Source: an uncultured Rhodoferax sp. (lineage in GTDB: Bacteria > Pseudomonadota > Gammaproteobacteria > Burkholderiales > Burkholderiaceae_C). Taken from it: a stretch of DNA of 64,000 nt. The DNA lies in contig NZ_CAMIHB010000012.1 in the NCBI RefSeq assembly GCF_946221635.1, forward strand, positions 1 to 64,000. The letters are read 5' to 3'. The notes below the pieces were generated by a model. The model ran no database searches, was not told the origin of the DNA, and saw only the letters and a program-made list of their open reading frames with translations. The translations under genes and the position numbers were made by a program. This document shows positions 33,236 to 41,734 of this stretch, one piece after another (within the stretch, counting starts at the first letter, position 1; each line of letters begins with the position of its first letter).

Positions 33236-36200
33236 GTGATGCTTCCAGACTACGCCGAACTGTACTGCCTCTCATCCTTCAGTTTCCAGCGCGGAGCCTC
33301 CCAGCCCCACGAGCTGGTGGCGCGTGCCCACGAACTGGGTTACCGGGCGTTGGCCGTGACCGACGAATGCTCCGTCGCCGGCGTGGTGCGGGCGCACACC
33401 AAAGCCAAGGCGCTGGGCTTGCAACTGCTGCCGGGCTCCGAGTTTGCGGTGTCGCTGGGCGATGGCGGGCATTTCCGGCTTGTCGCCTTGCCCCACAGCC
33501 TGCTGGGCTGGGGCAATCTCTGTGAATTCATTACCCAGGCCCGTATGGCGGCCGGCAAGGGGCAGTACCAGTGCAGCTGGGCCAGCTCGCCCTGGGCGCT
33601 GCTGGCGGACTGCGAGGTGCTGTTGAGTTTCCCGTCTGCTATCAAAATAGAAGCTGCTTACGCAATATCCATGAGGGCTGGATGCCTATTTGGTCGCCAT
33701 GTCTGGCTGGCGGCCAGTGCGGGGCTGGTGGCGGGAGATGCGCTACAGCGCCTGCGGGTGCAGCAGCTGGCAGCTTTGAGCGGTCTGCCGGTGCTGGCCA
33801 CGGGGCAAGTGTGCATGCATGTGCGTTCGCGCAAGCCGCTGCACGATGTGCTGACCGCCGTGCGCTTGGGGCAGCCGGTGTCGGCCTGTGGTTTTGCGCT
33901 GCAGGCCAATGCGGAAGGGCACCTGCGTTCGCGCGCGCGGCTGGCCGCACTGTTCCCGGCGGACTGGCTGGCCAACACCTTGACCGTGGCGCGGCGCTGC
34001 CGCTTCAGCCTGGACGAGCTGGCCTACCACTACCCGCTCGAAGCCGTGCTGCCGGGGCAGACCGCGGCGCAGACCCTGCGGCATTACGTGGAGGTGGGCG
34101 CGCGGGAGCGCTGGCCGCAGGGCATGCCGGGTGACATCCGCACCCGCGTGGAGCACGAGCTGGCGCTGATCGAGGAGCTGCGCTTCGAGATGTATTTCCT
34201 CACGGTGCACGACATCGTGCGCTTTGCGCGCAGTGTGCACATCCTCTGCCAGGGGCGCGGTTCGGCGGCCAATTCGGTGGTTTGCTACTGCCTGCACATC
34301 ACCGAGGCCAACCCGCTGGAGACCTCGCTGCTGTTCGAGCGTTTCATCTCTAGAGAGCGCAACGAGCCGCCCGACATCGACGTGGACTTCGAGCACCAGC
34401 GCCGCGAGGAGGTGATCCAGTACATCTACGCCAAATATGGGCGTGAGCGCGCCGCCATTGCCGCCACCGTGATCCACTACCGCCCGCGCAGCGCCTTGCG
34501 CGATGTGGGGCATGCGCTGGAGATTCCCGAGGCCCTGATCACCGCCATGGCCAAGGAGCATCCGGGCATGTACAGCCGTGCCGTGCTGGCCGAGCGACTG
34601 TCATCTGCTATGGAAAAAGTAGCTGCTGGCGCATACTCCACGGGGGCTGAGGTCGAAATTCCTTCGGAAAGACGCTTGCAGCTGTGGCTGGCGCTGAGCG
34701 TGGAGCTGCAAAAGTTTCCGCGCCACCTGAGCCAGCATGTGGGGGGCTTTGTGCTGACCCAAGGTCCGCTCACGCGCCTGGTACCGGTGGAGAACGCGGC
34801 CATGAAAGAGCGCTCCATCATCCAGTGGGACAAGGACGATTTGCAGGATGCACGCCTGATGAAGGTGGACGTGCTGGCCTTGGGCATGCTCAGCGCCATC
34901 CGCCGCTGCCTGGCACTGGTGACGCAGCGGCGCGGGCTGGCGCAGCCGCTGCGCATGCAGGACATTCCGCGCGGCGATGACGCCACCTACGACATGATTT
35001 GCGCGGCGGATACGGTGGGGGTGTTCCAGATCGAGAGCCGGGCGCAGATGAGCATGCTGCCGCGGCTGCGCCCGCGCAAGTACTACGACCTGGTGGTGGA
35101 AGTGGCCATCGTGCGGCCCGGGCCGATCCAGGGCGGCATGGTGCATCCCTACCTGAAGGCGCGCCATGCGGGCGAGAAGAAGTCTCCGTATCCCGCGCTG
35201 GAGAAGGCACTGGATCGCACGCATGGCATACCGATCTTCCAGGAGCAGGTGATGCAGATTGCCGTGCTGGCGGCCGGCTTCACGCCGGGCGAGGCCGATG
35301 CGCTGCGCCGCTCCATGGCGGCCTGGAAGCGCAACGGCAACGTCAGCCAGTACCACGACCGGCTGGTGGGGGGCATGGTGGAGCGCGGCTACCCGCTGGA
35401 CTTTGCCGAGGCCATCTTCAAGCAGATGGAGGGCTTTGGCGAGTACGGCTTCCCCGAGAGCCATGCGGCCAGTTTTGCCATCTTGGTCTACATCAGCAGC
35501 TACCTCAAGCGGCACGAGCCGGCCTGCTTCCTGGCGGCGCTGCTCAACAGCCAGCCGCTGGGCTTTTACGGCCCGGCGCAACTGGTGCAGGACGCACAGC
35601 GCCATGGGGTGGAGGTGCGTGCGGTAGATGTGCTGCGCAGCGATTGGGACTGCACGCTGGAGGGCGAGGCGGTGCGCCTGGGCCTGCGCCTGGTCAGCGG
35701 GCTCACGACCAGCGTGGCAGAACGCGTCGTGCAAGAGCGCCGCCAGAAGCCCTTCACCAGTACCCAGGACCTGGCGCTGCGTTGCCAGCTGGACACGGGC
35801 GATCTCCAGGCCCTGGCCAGTGCGGATGCGCTGCTGCCACTCAGCGGCCACCGCCGCCAGCAGGTGTGGGACGCCTCGGCCTTGCGGCCCGCGCCGGCGC
35901 TCTTGCGCGGCGTGCCGATTCAGGAGCCCGAGCTGGCGCTACCTGCAGCCGGGGAGGGCGAGGAAGTGACCTTTGACTATGCGGCGCTTGGGCTTACTTT
36001 GCGCTCCCACCCCTTACAGCTATTGCGCGAGCAGCTATCAAAACAGAAGCTGCTGACGGCGGCGCAGATGCGCGACTACCCCACGGGTCGGCTCGTGCGG
36101 GCCTGCGGCATCGTCACCGCACGCCAGCAGCCGCAAACGGCCAAGGGCGTGGTGTTTGTGACGCTGGAGGACGAAACCGGCAGCGTGAATGTCATCGTCT

Positions 36201-36382
36201 GGCGCAGCGCCAAGGAGCAGTTCCGCGACGTGGTCTACCGCGCCCGCCTCATGGCCGTCTACGGCATCTGGCAACGTGACGACGAGAGCGGTGGCGAGGT
36301 GCGCCACGTGGTGGCCAAGCGCCTGGTGGACCTGACCCACCTACTGGGCGATCTGGCGACGACCAGCCGGGACTTCCATTGA
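33236..36382 (+). CDS. dnaE2: Error-prone DNA polymerase DnaE2
   Basis: A 1048-residue C-family polymerase and partner of ImuA/ImuB in damage-induced mutagenesis. The N-terminal PHP domain (CLSSFSFQRGASQPHELVARA) is degenerate as in DnaE2. The palm aspartates sit in PPDIDVDFEHQRRE (about residues 378-391). The next markers are RSALRDVGHAL, MKVDVLALGML and VAIVRPGPIQGGMVHPYL, with an OB-fold at the end (about 930-1030). Translation can start at the GTG 33236 or the ATG 33239. Three copies of the dispersed repeat lie inside. Confidence 0.97.
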   Translation: MMLPDYAELYCLSSFSFQRGASQPHELVARAHELGYRALAVTDECSVAGVVRAHTKAKALGLQLLPGSEFAVSLGDGGHFRLVALPHSLLGWGNLCEFITQARMAAGKGQYQCSWASSPWALLADCEVLLSFPSAIKIEAAYAISMRAGCLFGRHVWLAASAGLVAGDALQRLRVQQLAALSGLPVLATGQVCMHVRSRKPLHDVLTAVRLGQPVSACGFALQANAEGHLRSRARLAALFPADWLANTLTVARRCRFSLDELAYHYPLEAVLPGQTAAQTLRHYVEVGARERWPQGMPGDIRTRVEHELALIEELRFEMYFLTVHDIVRFARSVHILCQGRGSAANSVVCYCLHITEANPLETSLLFERFISRERNEPPDIDVDFEHQRREEVIQYIYAKYGRERAAIAATVIHYRPRSALRDVGHALEIPEALITAMAKEHPGMYSRAVLAERLSSAMEKVAAGAYSTGAEVEIPSERRLQLWLALSVELQKFPRHLSQHVGGFVLTQGPLTRLVPVENAAMKERSIIQWDKDDLQDARLMKVDVLALGMLSAIRRCLALVTQRRGLAQPLRMQDIPRGDDATYDMICAADTVGVFQIESRAQMSMLPRLRPRKYYDLVVEVAIVRPGPIQGGMVHPYLKARHAGEKKSPYPALEKALDRTHGIPIFQEQVMQIAVLAAGFTPGEADALRRSMAAWKRNGNVSQYHDRLVGGMVERGYPLDFAEAIFKQMEGFGEYGFPESHAASFAILVYISSYLKRHEPACFLAALLNSQPLGFYGPAQLVQDAQRHGVEVRAVDVLRSDWDCTLEGEAVRLGLRLVSGLTTSVAERVVQERRQKPFTSTQDLALRCQLDTGDLQALASADALLPLSGHRRQQVWDASALRPAPALLRGVPIQEPELALPAAGEGEEVTFDYAALGLTLRSHPLQLLREQLSKQKLLTAAQMRDYPTGRLVRACGIVTARQQPQTAKGVVFVTLEDETGSVNVIVWRSAKEQFRDVVYRARLMAVYGIWQRDDESGGEVRHVVAKRLVDLTHLLGDLATTSRDFH
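33638..33690 (+). repeat. Dispersed in-gene repeat, copy E
   Basis: GCTATCAAAATAGAAGC, TGCTTACGCAATATCCATG and AGGGCTGGATGCC. It encodes AIKIEAAYAISMRAG within dnaE2, in the same frame as copies A, B, D and F. Confidence 0.8.
34607..34660 (+). repeat. Dispersed in-gene repeat, copy F
   Basis: GCTATGGAAAAAGTAGC, TGCTGGCGCATACTCC and ACGGGGGCTGAGG. It encodes AMEKVAAGAYSTGAEVEI within dnaE2. Confidence 0.8.
36014..36045 (-). repeat. Dispersed in-gene repeat, copy G (partial)
   Basis: On the minus strand TTTTGATAGCTGCTCGCGCAATAGC matches the left half of the family. It lies near the 3' end of dnaE2, antisense to the gene. Confidence 0.6.
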
Positions 36383-36397
36383 GGCCCCCGGCCTGCG

Positions 36398-36997
36398 CTA
36401 AAACTTGAAGCGCAGGCCGACGCTGAGGAAGTCCTCGCCATTGGCCCCATAGCTGTTGAGCAGGTCGTAGATGGCGCAGCGGTGGTGCAGGCGCACAAAG
36501 AACTCGGTGTCTGGCGATTGGGGGCGGGAGAAGGCGGCTTCGACGAAGAGGAAGTTCAGGGTGCGCGTGCCCTCGCCCTTGGCGCCGCGCTCCATGGGGC
36601 CGACTTCGCTGGTGTACGAGATGCCCAAGGGCGCCAGGCGGATATCGGTGCGCAGCACATCGCGCCAGGGAAAACCACTCCAGCGGATGGCCGGAGCCAC
36701 CGCCACTTCGGTCAGGCTGGCTTTGCCCCATTGCTGGCCGACCATGCCGTCGAGCTCGATCGCCACGGGCCAATCGGGAGACTTCCACAACGTGGTGCTG
36801 CCCGTGAGGGCCAGCATGTAGTGGTCGGTGTAGTTGGCGGTACCGGCCAAGGCGCCGGCGGGTTCCGCATCGTGGTACTGGCCGATGTAGAGGCCCCAGC
36901 TGGTGTCCCGTGCCTCGGCATGGGCCTGCCAAGGCAGCGCGGACAGCATGGCAGACAGCGCGAAAAGCAAACAAAGCGGCGGAGTGCGTGCGGACAT
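36398..36997 (-). CDS. Predicted outer-membrane beta-barrel protein
   Basis: A 199-residue protein with a signal peptide (cut after AHA) and alternating strands: SWGLYIGQYHDAEPAG, HYMLALTGSTTLW, AIELDGMVGQQWG and FFVRLHHRCAIYDLL. It ends in GLRFKF, a C-terminal phenylalanine as in barrel proteins. Acyloxyacyl-hydrolase-like barrels share a similar 'LHHRCAIYDLLN' segment, so a lipid A-modifying relative is possible but not certain. The start at 36997 was chosen because the signal peptide begins there. Confidence 0.75.
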   Translation of the reverse strand: MSARTPPLCLLFALSAMLSALPWQAHAEARDTSWGLYIGQYHDAEPAGALAGTANYTDHYMLALTGSTTLWKSPDWPVAIELDGMVGQQWGKASLTEVAVAPAIRWSGFPWRDVLRTDIRLAPLGISYTSEVGPMERGAKGEGTRTLNFLFVEAAFSRPQSPDTEFFVRLHHRCAIYDLLNSYGANGEDFLSVGLRFKF

Positions 36998-37171
36998 GAC
37001 GCGACATGTGGGTGGGATGCGGTGGGGCGCATGGTAGTCACGCCGGTGCGGCAACCGCAAGCCGGACCGTCAAGTCCATAGATCCGGCGGGGAGATGGAA
37101 ACGTCCCGAGCGGGCCCGCCGCGGTGTAGCATGCTCACCGGGAGACAACGCTGTCCTGTGAGGCCCATGCC

Positions 37172-38134
37172 ATGACCGATACCACCCATCTGGAAGCCAA
37201 AGTCCTGCTGCTGGAGCACGACCCACAGCAATGCAAGGTGTTGACCGATTTCTGTGACTCTGTCGGATTGGTGCCTTTGCTGCGAACCTCGCACGATGCC
37301 CTGAACTGTCTGGAGCAGCACAAGGACCTCGCCGGCGTCCTGCTGGCGGAGGATTTGCCGTGCGGCACCCGCGATGCCCTGCATCTGGCGGAGTCCATCC
37401 ATCGCTTGCGGCCGGAGCTGCCCATCTTCCTGCGCCGTACGGCGGGCGGAGATCTCGATGCCCTGTACCGAGAGTTCATCCGCTATCCCTGGCCCACGGG
37501 CGACATGGAGCAACTGCGTGCCGGTGTGGAGCGGTCCATTTTCAGTCTGCGCTACCCCACGGCACTGGTGGAAGGCATTGTGGACCTCACACTCACGTCG
37601 ATGCGTTCCATGTTTCCCCATGCGCAGGTGGAGGCGGAACCTCCCTATGTGGTCCACGACCGCATCATTCACGGCGAGGTATCCACCATCATTCCGATCG
37701 AGAGCACCTGGTGCCGCGGCTACATGATGCTGCAGACCGAGGAGAGCGCCCTGCGCCAGGGCTTGCTCAAAGGTTTCAGCTACGAGGGGGTGGGTGGGGA
37801 GCTCAATTTCCGCGACCTCAACAACATGCTGGGCGAAACCACCAACCTGATCTGGGGGGCGTTCAAGAACCGCTACATTGCGCCGCAGACCACGGTGTCT
37901 ACCCAGCTCGCCCAGGTCCCCATCGTGATCAACCATGCGCACAAGTACATTTCGTTCGGATCGCCGGATCCGCAGCTGTGCGTGCGCTATGCGCTCACGG
38001 AGGCCGGTCGCCGCGGCAGCCAGCCCCTGGTCATCGTGCAGCGGTTTATATTCAACCTCCATTGGTCGCCAGAGCAGTTTGCCGAGTACTCGACATCCAG
38101 CTCCAGTGACGCGGGCGACCTGGATCTATTCTGA
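37172..38134 (+). CDS. Degenerate receiver fused to a CheX-like domain
   Basis: A 320-residue cytoplasmic protein. Residues about 8-125 have a receiver-like fold (VLLLEHDPQQCKVLTDFCD) but the phospho-acceptor position reads LLAEDLP, not an obvious conserved Asp, so it may be a pseudo-receiver. Residues about 130-300 resemble the CheX/CheC phosphatase fold (LNFRDLNNMLGETTNLIWGAF), with the E and N of the catalytic motif. It may dephosphorylate the CheY-like protein encoded 42 bases downstream. Confidence 0.7.
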   Translation: MTDTTHLEAKVLLLEHDPQQCKVLTDFCDSVGLVPLLRTSHDALNCLEQHKDLAGVLLAEDLPCGTRDALHLAESIHRLRPELPIFLRRTAGGDLDALYREFIRYPWPTGDMEQLRAGVERSIFSLRYPTALVEGIVDLTLTSMRSMFPHAQVEAEPPYVVHDRIIHGEVSTIIPIESTWCRGYMMLQTEESALRQGLLKGFSYEGVGGELNFRDLNNMLGETTNLIWGAFKNRYIAPQTTVSTQLAQVPIVINHAHKYISFGSPDPQLCVRYALTEAGRRGSQPLVIVQRFIFNLHWSPEQFAEYSTSSSSDAGDLDLF

Positions 38135-38175
38135 GCAAGTGATGTCGGTGCAGGCCGACCGGGAAGAGTAAAGAA

Positions 38176-38547
38176 ATGGCGAATGTTCTGGTGGTGGATG
38201 ATTCCAGCACGATGCGGGAGATTGTTTCCGGCTATCTGGGCAAGCACGGTTTTGATGTGGCACTTGCCGCGGACGGCCGCGATGGGCTGGCGCAACTGCG
38301 TGCGGACCCCGATATCAAGCTGGTCTTGAGTGACATCAACATGCCCAATATGGACGGATTGGCCATGGCCGAAAAGATCCGCAAGGAGCTGGGAAATACC
38401 GCGGTGCACATCATCATGCTGACCACCGAGGACAATCCCCTCATGCGCGATCGCGGGCGTGCCATCGGCGTCACCGGCTGGATCGTCAAACCGTTCCGCG
38501 GTGACGCCGTGCTGAACGCCTTCAAGAAGTTCTGCGGGATGGCTTGA
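38176..38547 (+). CDS. CheY-like single-domain response regulator
   Basis: A 123-residue receiver with intact active site: DD near the start (VVDDSSTMRE), phospho-acceptor D in LSDINMPNMDG, T in IIMLTTEDN and K in IVKPF. It follows the receiver-CheX protein and is probably its partner; the target is unknown, either the flagellar motor or another process. Confidence 0.93.
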   Translation: MANVLVVDDSSTMREIVSGYLGKHGFDVALAADGRDGLAQLRADPDIKLVLSDINMPNMDGLAMAEKIRKELGNTAVHIIMLTTEDNPLMRDRGRAIGVTGWIVKPFRGDAVLNAFKKFCGMA

Positions 38548-38568
38548 GGGGCTGTCAGCCCCTCCCCC

Positions 38569-39588
38569 CTATACAGACTCAGGCATGCCGCTCTTCAAGG
38601 AGCGGGTGATGGCCAAACCGATGCGGGTGGCCTCCAGGGCGTCGGACAAGGTCAGCGTGAGCGTACGCTCGCCACGGCAGGCGGCCACAAATTCCGCCAT
38701 CTCGGCCGCAAATGCCGCTTCAAAACGCTCGTAGAAGTCTTTCAGTACCGCGTGGCGCACGCCATGGCTGTCGCTCTTCACCACACGGTCGCGCGCGGCG
38801 TGTTCGCCCACCAAGAGCTTGCCAGCCGTGCCGATGATCTCCGTGTGCGTCTCATGCCCATGGGCCATGGTGCGTGAGGCGTAAAAGACCGCTTTGGCGC
38901 CGCCCTCAAAGTCCACGATGGCCAGGCCGTTGTCCACGTCGCCAAATTCGCTCAGGCCGGGGTGCAGCGCCACGGTGCCTGTGGCGTAGGCGCGCGTGGC
39001 CTTGGGGCGACCCAGCATCCAGCGCGCCAGGTCGATGTCGTGCACGCTGCAGTCCATGAAGATGCCGCCCGAGGTGGGCGCAAAGCGCACGAAGAAACCG
39101 TCCGGGTCATTCTGGTCGCAGGTTTGCGAGCGCACGATGAAGGGGCGGCCGATCTCGCCTGCCTCGATGCTGGCTTGCGCTGCGCGGTAGCTGGGGTCAA
39201 AGCGGCGCACAAAGCCCACCATGGCCACCAGCTCGGGGTGCCTGGCGGCCTCTGCCAGCACCCGCTCGCAGTCGGGCAGGTTCAGGGCCAGAGGCTTTTC
39301 CACAAACACATGCTTGCCGGCCTGCAGCGCCGCAATGGTCTGGTCGGCGTGCAGGGATGTGGGGGTGACGAGCACCACCGCATCCACATCGGGGCTGGCT
39401 AGCAGGTCTTCATAGCGGGAGTAGACCTGCTGGATGCCCAGCTGCTCGCGGGCGTAGGCCTGCTCGGTCTCCACCGGGCTGCAAGCGGCGGTGAGCACGC
39501 AGTTGCGGGTGCTGAAGGCCAGGGCCTGGGCGTGGCGCTGTCCCAGTCGGCCGAGGCCGACAATGCCAATACGCAAAGGAGATTTCAT
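38569..39588 (-). CDS. Gfo/Idh/MocA dehydrogenase, inositol 2-dehydrogenase-like
   Basis: A 339-residue NAD(P)-dependent sugar or cyclitol dehydrogenase: IGIVGLGRLGQRHA (Rossmann fold), EKPLALNLPDCE, and the DCSVHDIDLARWMLG active-site helix. It is a paralog of the following iolG gene and probably oxidises an inositol isomer. The start at 39588 is 8 bases after the iolG stop; both read in one minus-strand operon. Confidence 0.9.
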   Translation of the reverse strand: MKSPLRIGIVGLGRLGQRHAQALAFSTRNCVLTAACSPVETEQAYAREQLGIQQVYSRYEDLLASPDVDAVVLVTPTSLHADQTIAALQAGKHVFVEKPLALNLPDCERVLAEAARHPELVAMVGFVRRFDPSYRAAQASIEAGEIGRPFIVRSQTCDQNDPDGFFVRFAPTSGGIFMDCSVHDIDLARWMLGRPKATRAYATGTVALHPGLSEFGDVDNGLAIVDFEGGAKAVFYASRTMAHGHETHTEIIGTAGKLLVGEHAARDRVVKSDSHGVRHAVLKDFYERFEAAFAAEMAEFVAACRGERTLTLTLSDALEATRIGLAITRSLKSGMPESV

Positions 39589-39596
39589 CCTGCGGC

Positions 39597-40592
39597 TCAG
39601 AAGGAGATGGGTTGGCCGCTGTTGGCGCTCTCGGTGGCTGCGTCGGCCAGCTTCTGGGCCAGCACGCCGTCTTGCACTGTGGTCTTGAAGGGTTGACCGC
39701 TTTGCAGGCAGCTGAAGAAGTGTTCGATCTCCAGGCGGTAGGCCGCGGCGTAGCGCTGCAGGAAGAAGGCTTCGGGCTTGTCGGCCTGGATGCCATTCGC
39801 GCCCCAGTGCTTCACTTCGGTGGGGGTGTGGTTGCCGCATTGCAGCAGGCCGGCAGAGCCCAGCACCTCAAAGCGCTGGTCGTAGCCGTAGGCGGCACGG
39901 CGGGTTGTGTTGATCTGGCACAGGCGGCCCTTGCGGGTGCGGATGGTGACGGCCGTGCTGTCATAGTCACCGGCAGCGCCCACGGCGGGGTCGGTCAGCA
40001 CGGAGCCGGTGGCGCTCAGCCAGGCGGCTTCGTCGCCGTCGGCGCACAAAATCCAGCGGAACACGTCCAGGTCGTGGATCAGCATGTCGCGGAAGATGCC
40101 GCCGGACTGCTTGATGTATTCCACCGGAGGCGCGCCAGGGTCGCGGCTGGTGATGATCAGCATTTCGGGGTTGCCGATTTCGCCGGCATCCATGCGGCGG
40201 CGGGCTTCGTTGAAGGTGGGGTCGAAGCGGCGTTGGAAGCCGATCATGCAGCCTACTCCGGCGTCGGCAACGGCTTTGGCCACCGCTTCGGCGCGGGGCA
40301 CCGACAGGTCTACCGGCTTTTCGCAGAAGATGTGCTTGCCAGCGGCGGCGGCGCGGCCAATCAGGTCGCTGTGGGTGGTGGTGGGGGAGCAGATGGCAAC
40401 GGCATGGATGCTGGCATCGGCCAGCACGGCCTCGATGCTGGAGACTTCGGCGCCCAGGGTCTGGGCCAAGTCTGCGGCGGCGGCGGGCATGGCGTCGCAG
40501 ACGTACTTGAGCTGCACGCCAGGCAGGGCGGCGAGGTTGGAGGCGTGGATGCGGCCAATGCGGCCGGCACCGAATACGGCGACGTTTTTCAT
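39597..40592 (-). CDS. iolG: Inositol 2-dehydrogenase
   Basis: Oxidises myo-inositol to 2-keto-myo-inositol with NAD+. The 331-residue product has GAGRIGRIHASNLAA, FCEKPVDLS and the iolG signature SGGIFRDMLIHDLDVFRWIL with the catalytic lysine in EKP and histidine in HDLD. The remaining helices fit iolG closely. It starts the minus-strand pair; the promoter region upstream holds IolR-like sites. Confidence 0.95.
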   Translation of the reverse strand: MKNVAVFGAGRIGRIHASNLAALPGVQLKYVCDAMPAAAADLAQTLGAEVSSIEAVLADASIHAVAICSPTTTHSDLIGRAAAAGKHIFCEKPVDLSVPRAEAVAKAVADAGVGCMIGFQRRFDPTFNEARRRMDAGEIGNPEMLIITSRDPGAPPVEYIKQSGGIFRDMLIHDLDVFRWILCADGDEAAWLSATGSVLTDPAVGAAGDYDSTAVTIRTRKGRLCQINTTRRAAYGYDQRFEVLGSAGLLQCGNHTPTEVKHWGANGIQADKPEAFFLQRYAAAYRLEIEHFFSCLQSGQPFKTTVQDGVLAQKLADAATESANSGQPISF

Positions 40593-40675
40593 GGTGTTGC
40601 GGTGTGGGTGAAGGGGTGGAACATGCCGGATCTGTGGACCGGAGCAGAGCGGACTATAAAGACGTTTTCTGTTAT

Positions 40676-40704
40676 TGAAAAGTTTTTTCTATGAAAATTT
40701 TCAT
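40676..40704 (-). promoter_or_regulatory. Putative IolR (RpiR) sites in front of iolG
   Basis: TGAAAAGTTTTTTCT (40676-40690) and the perfect palindrome ATGAAAATTTTCAT (40691-40704) lie about 90 bases upstream of iolG. They resemble the GAAA..TTTC sites at 43753, 47563 and 56700. Confidence 0.5.
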
Positions 40705-40771
40705 TTGAATTTTATTTCGATAAATGATCCGTTTTCCCTAGTGTTTCCCCTGAGAATGGGATGTCAAAGCT

Positions 40772-40788
40772 GGTCCACAGTGTGGACC
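40772..40788. promoter_or_regulatory. 17-bp palindrome in the iolG/TIM-barrel intergenic region
   Basis: GGTCCACAGTGTGGACC, eight-base arms around one base. A further half-site TGTGGACC lies at 40633-40640. It is a candidate operator for a regulator of the divergent operons; which one is not known. Confidence 0.55.
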
Positions 40789-40791
40789 GAT

Positions 40792-40810
40792 TGATCAAAA
40801 ATGATCAAAA
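40792..40810 (+). promoter_or_regulatory. 10-bp-phased TGATCAAAA repeats
   Basis: TGATCAAAA occurs at 40792-40800 and 40802-40810, exactly one helical turn apart, before the TIM-barrel/LacI operon. The ATCAAA core also occurs at the LacI gene at 47649, with the same phasing. Confidence 0.4.
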
Positions 40811-40882
40811 TTCTTGCTGCGATGTTTGCATGAATTTCCTACAGTCTGGCCCGCTGATTCCCCCACCCTGACGGAGACTTCC

Positions 40883-41707
40883 ATGACAACACCCATTGCC
40901 TTTTCCATCAACCGCATGAGCGTACCGCGCATGCCCTTTGCCCAGTTTGCTGCGCTGGTGCAGCGCCTGGGCGTCAAGGCCATCGAAATCCGCAACGACC
41001 TCCAAGGCGTTGAGATGGAAGACGGTACGCCCGGCGAAACCATTGCTGCGCTGGCTCGCCAGCATGGTCTGCTCATCCGCTCCATCAACGCCCTGCAGCG
41101 CTTTGAGCAATTCGACGCCATCCGTGCGCAGGAGGCCGCCGGGATGATCCGCTATGCCCAGGCTTGCGGGGCACAGGCCCTGGTGCTGTGCCCTACCAAC
41201 AGCCGTGCCGATGTCCGCAGCCCCGAGCAGCGCCATGCCGATCTGGTGCACGCCTTGCGCGCACTCAAGCCCATGCTGGACGAAGCCGGCCTCACGGGGC
41301 TGGTGGAGCCCCTGGGTTTCGAGGAATGCGCGGTGCGCCGCAAATCGCAGGCCGTGCGCGCCATCCAGGAGATGGGCGACACCCATACCTTCCGCCTGGT
41401 GCACGACACCTTCCACCACCACCTGGCCGGCGAAGACCTGTTTTTCCCCGAGCTGACCGGTCTCATCCACATCTCCGGGGTGGAAGACAGCGCAGTGACC
41501 GTGGGCCATATGCGCGACGGCCATCGCGTGCTGGTGGGCGCCGCCGACCGCCTGGGCAATGCGGCCCAGATCCGCCGCCTGCTGCAGGCCGGCTACCAGG
41601 GCTATTGCTCGTTCGAGCCCTTCTCGGAGGAGATCGCCGCTGCCACCGATATCGACCGGCGCCTGAGCGAGAGCATGGACTATCTGCGCAGCGCCGTCGC
41701 GGTCTGA
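40883..41707 (+). CDS. TIM-barrel sugar isomerase-like protein (inositol cluster)
   Basis: A 274-residue xylose-isomerase-like TIM barrel of the sugar phosphate isomerase/epimerase type: AIEIRNDLQGVEMEDGTP, LVEPLGFEECAVRR, FRLVHDTFHHHLAGED and the metal-ligand-like FEPFSEEIA at the end. Similar proteins in iol clusters act as inosose isomerases (IolI-like). The function here is inferred. It is followed by a LacI regulator 27 bases on. Confidence 0.85.
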   Translation: MTTPIAFSINRMSVPRMPFAQFAALVQRLGVKAIEIRNDLQGVEMEDGTPGETIAALARQHGLLIRSINALQRFEQFDAIRAQEAAGMIRYAQACGAQALVLCPTNSRADVRSPEQRHADLVHALRALKPMLDEAGLTGLVEPLGFEECAVRRKSQAVRAIQEMGDTHTFRLVHDTFHHHLAGEDLFFPELTGLIHISGVEDSAVTVGHMRDGHRVLVGAADRLGNAAQIRRLLQAGYQGYCSFEPFSEEIAAATDIDRRLSESMDYLRSAVAV

Positions 41708-41734
41708 CGCCAACGCGCGAAGGGGTTCACACGC

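Noticed and set aside
38547..38563. Hairpin AGGGGCT-GTC-AGCCCCT after the CheY-like gene
   Set aside because: The stem overlaps the stop codon and no T run follows; only a weak terminator, so not listed as a feature.
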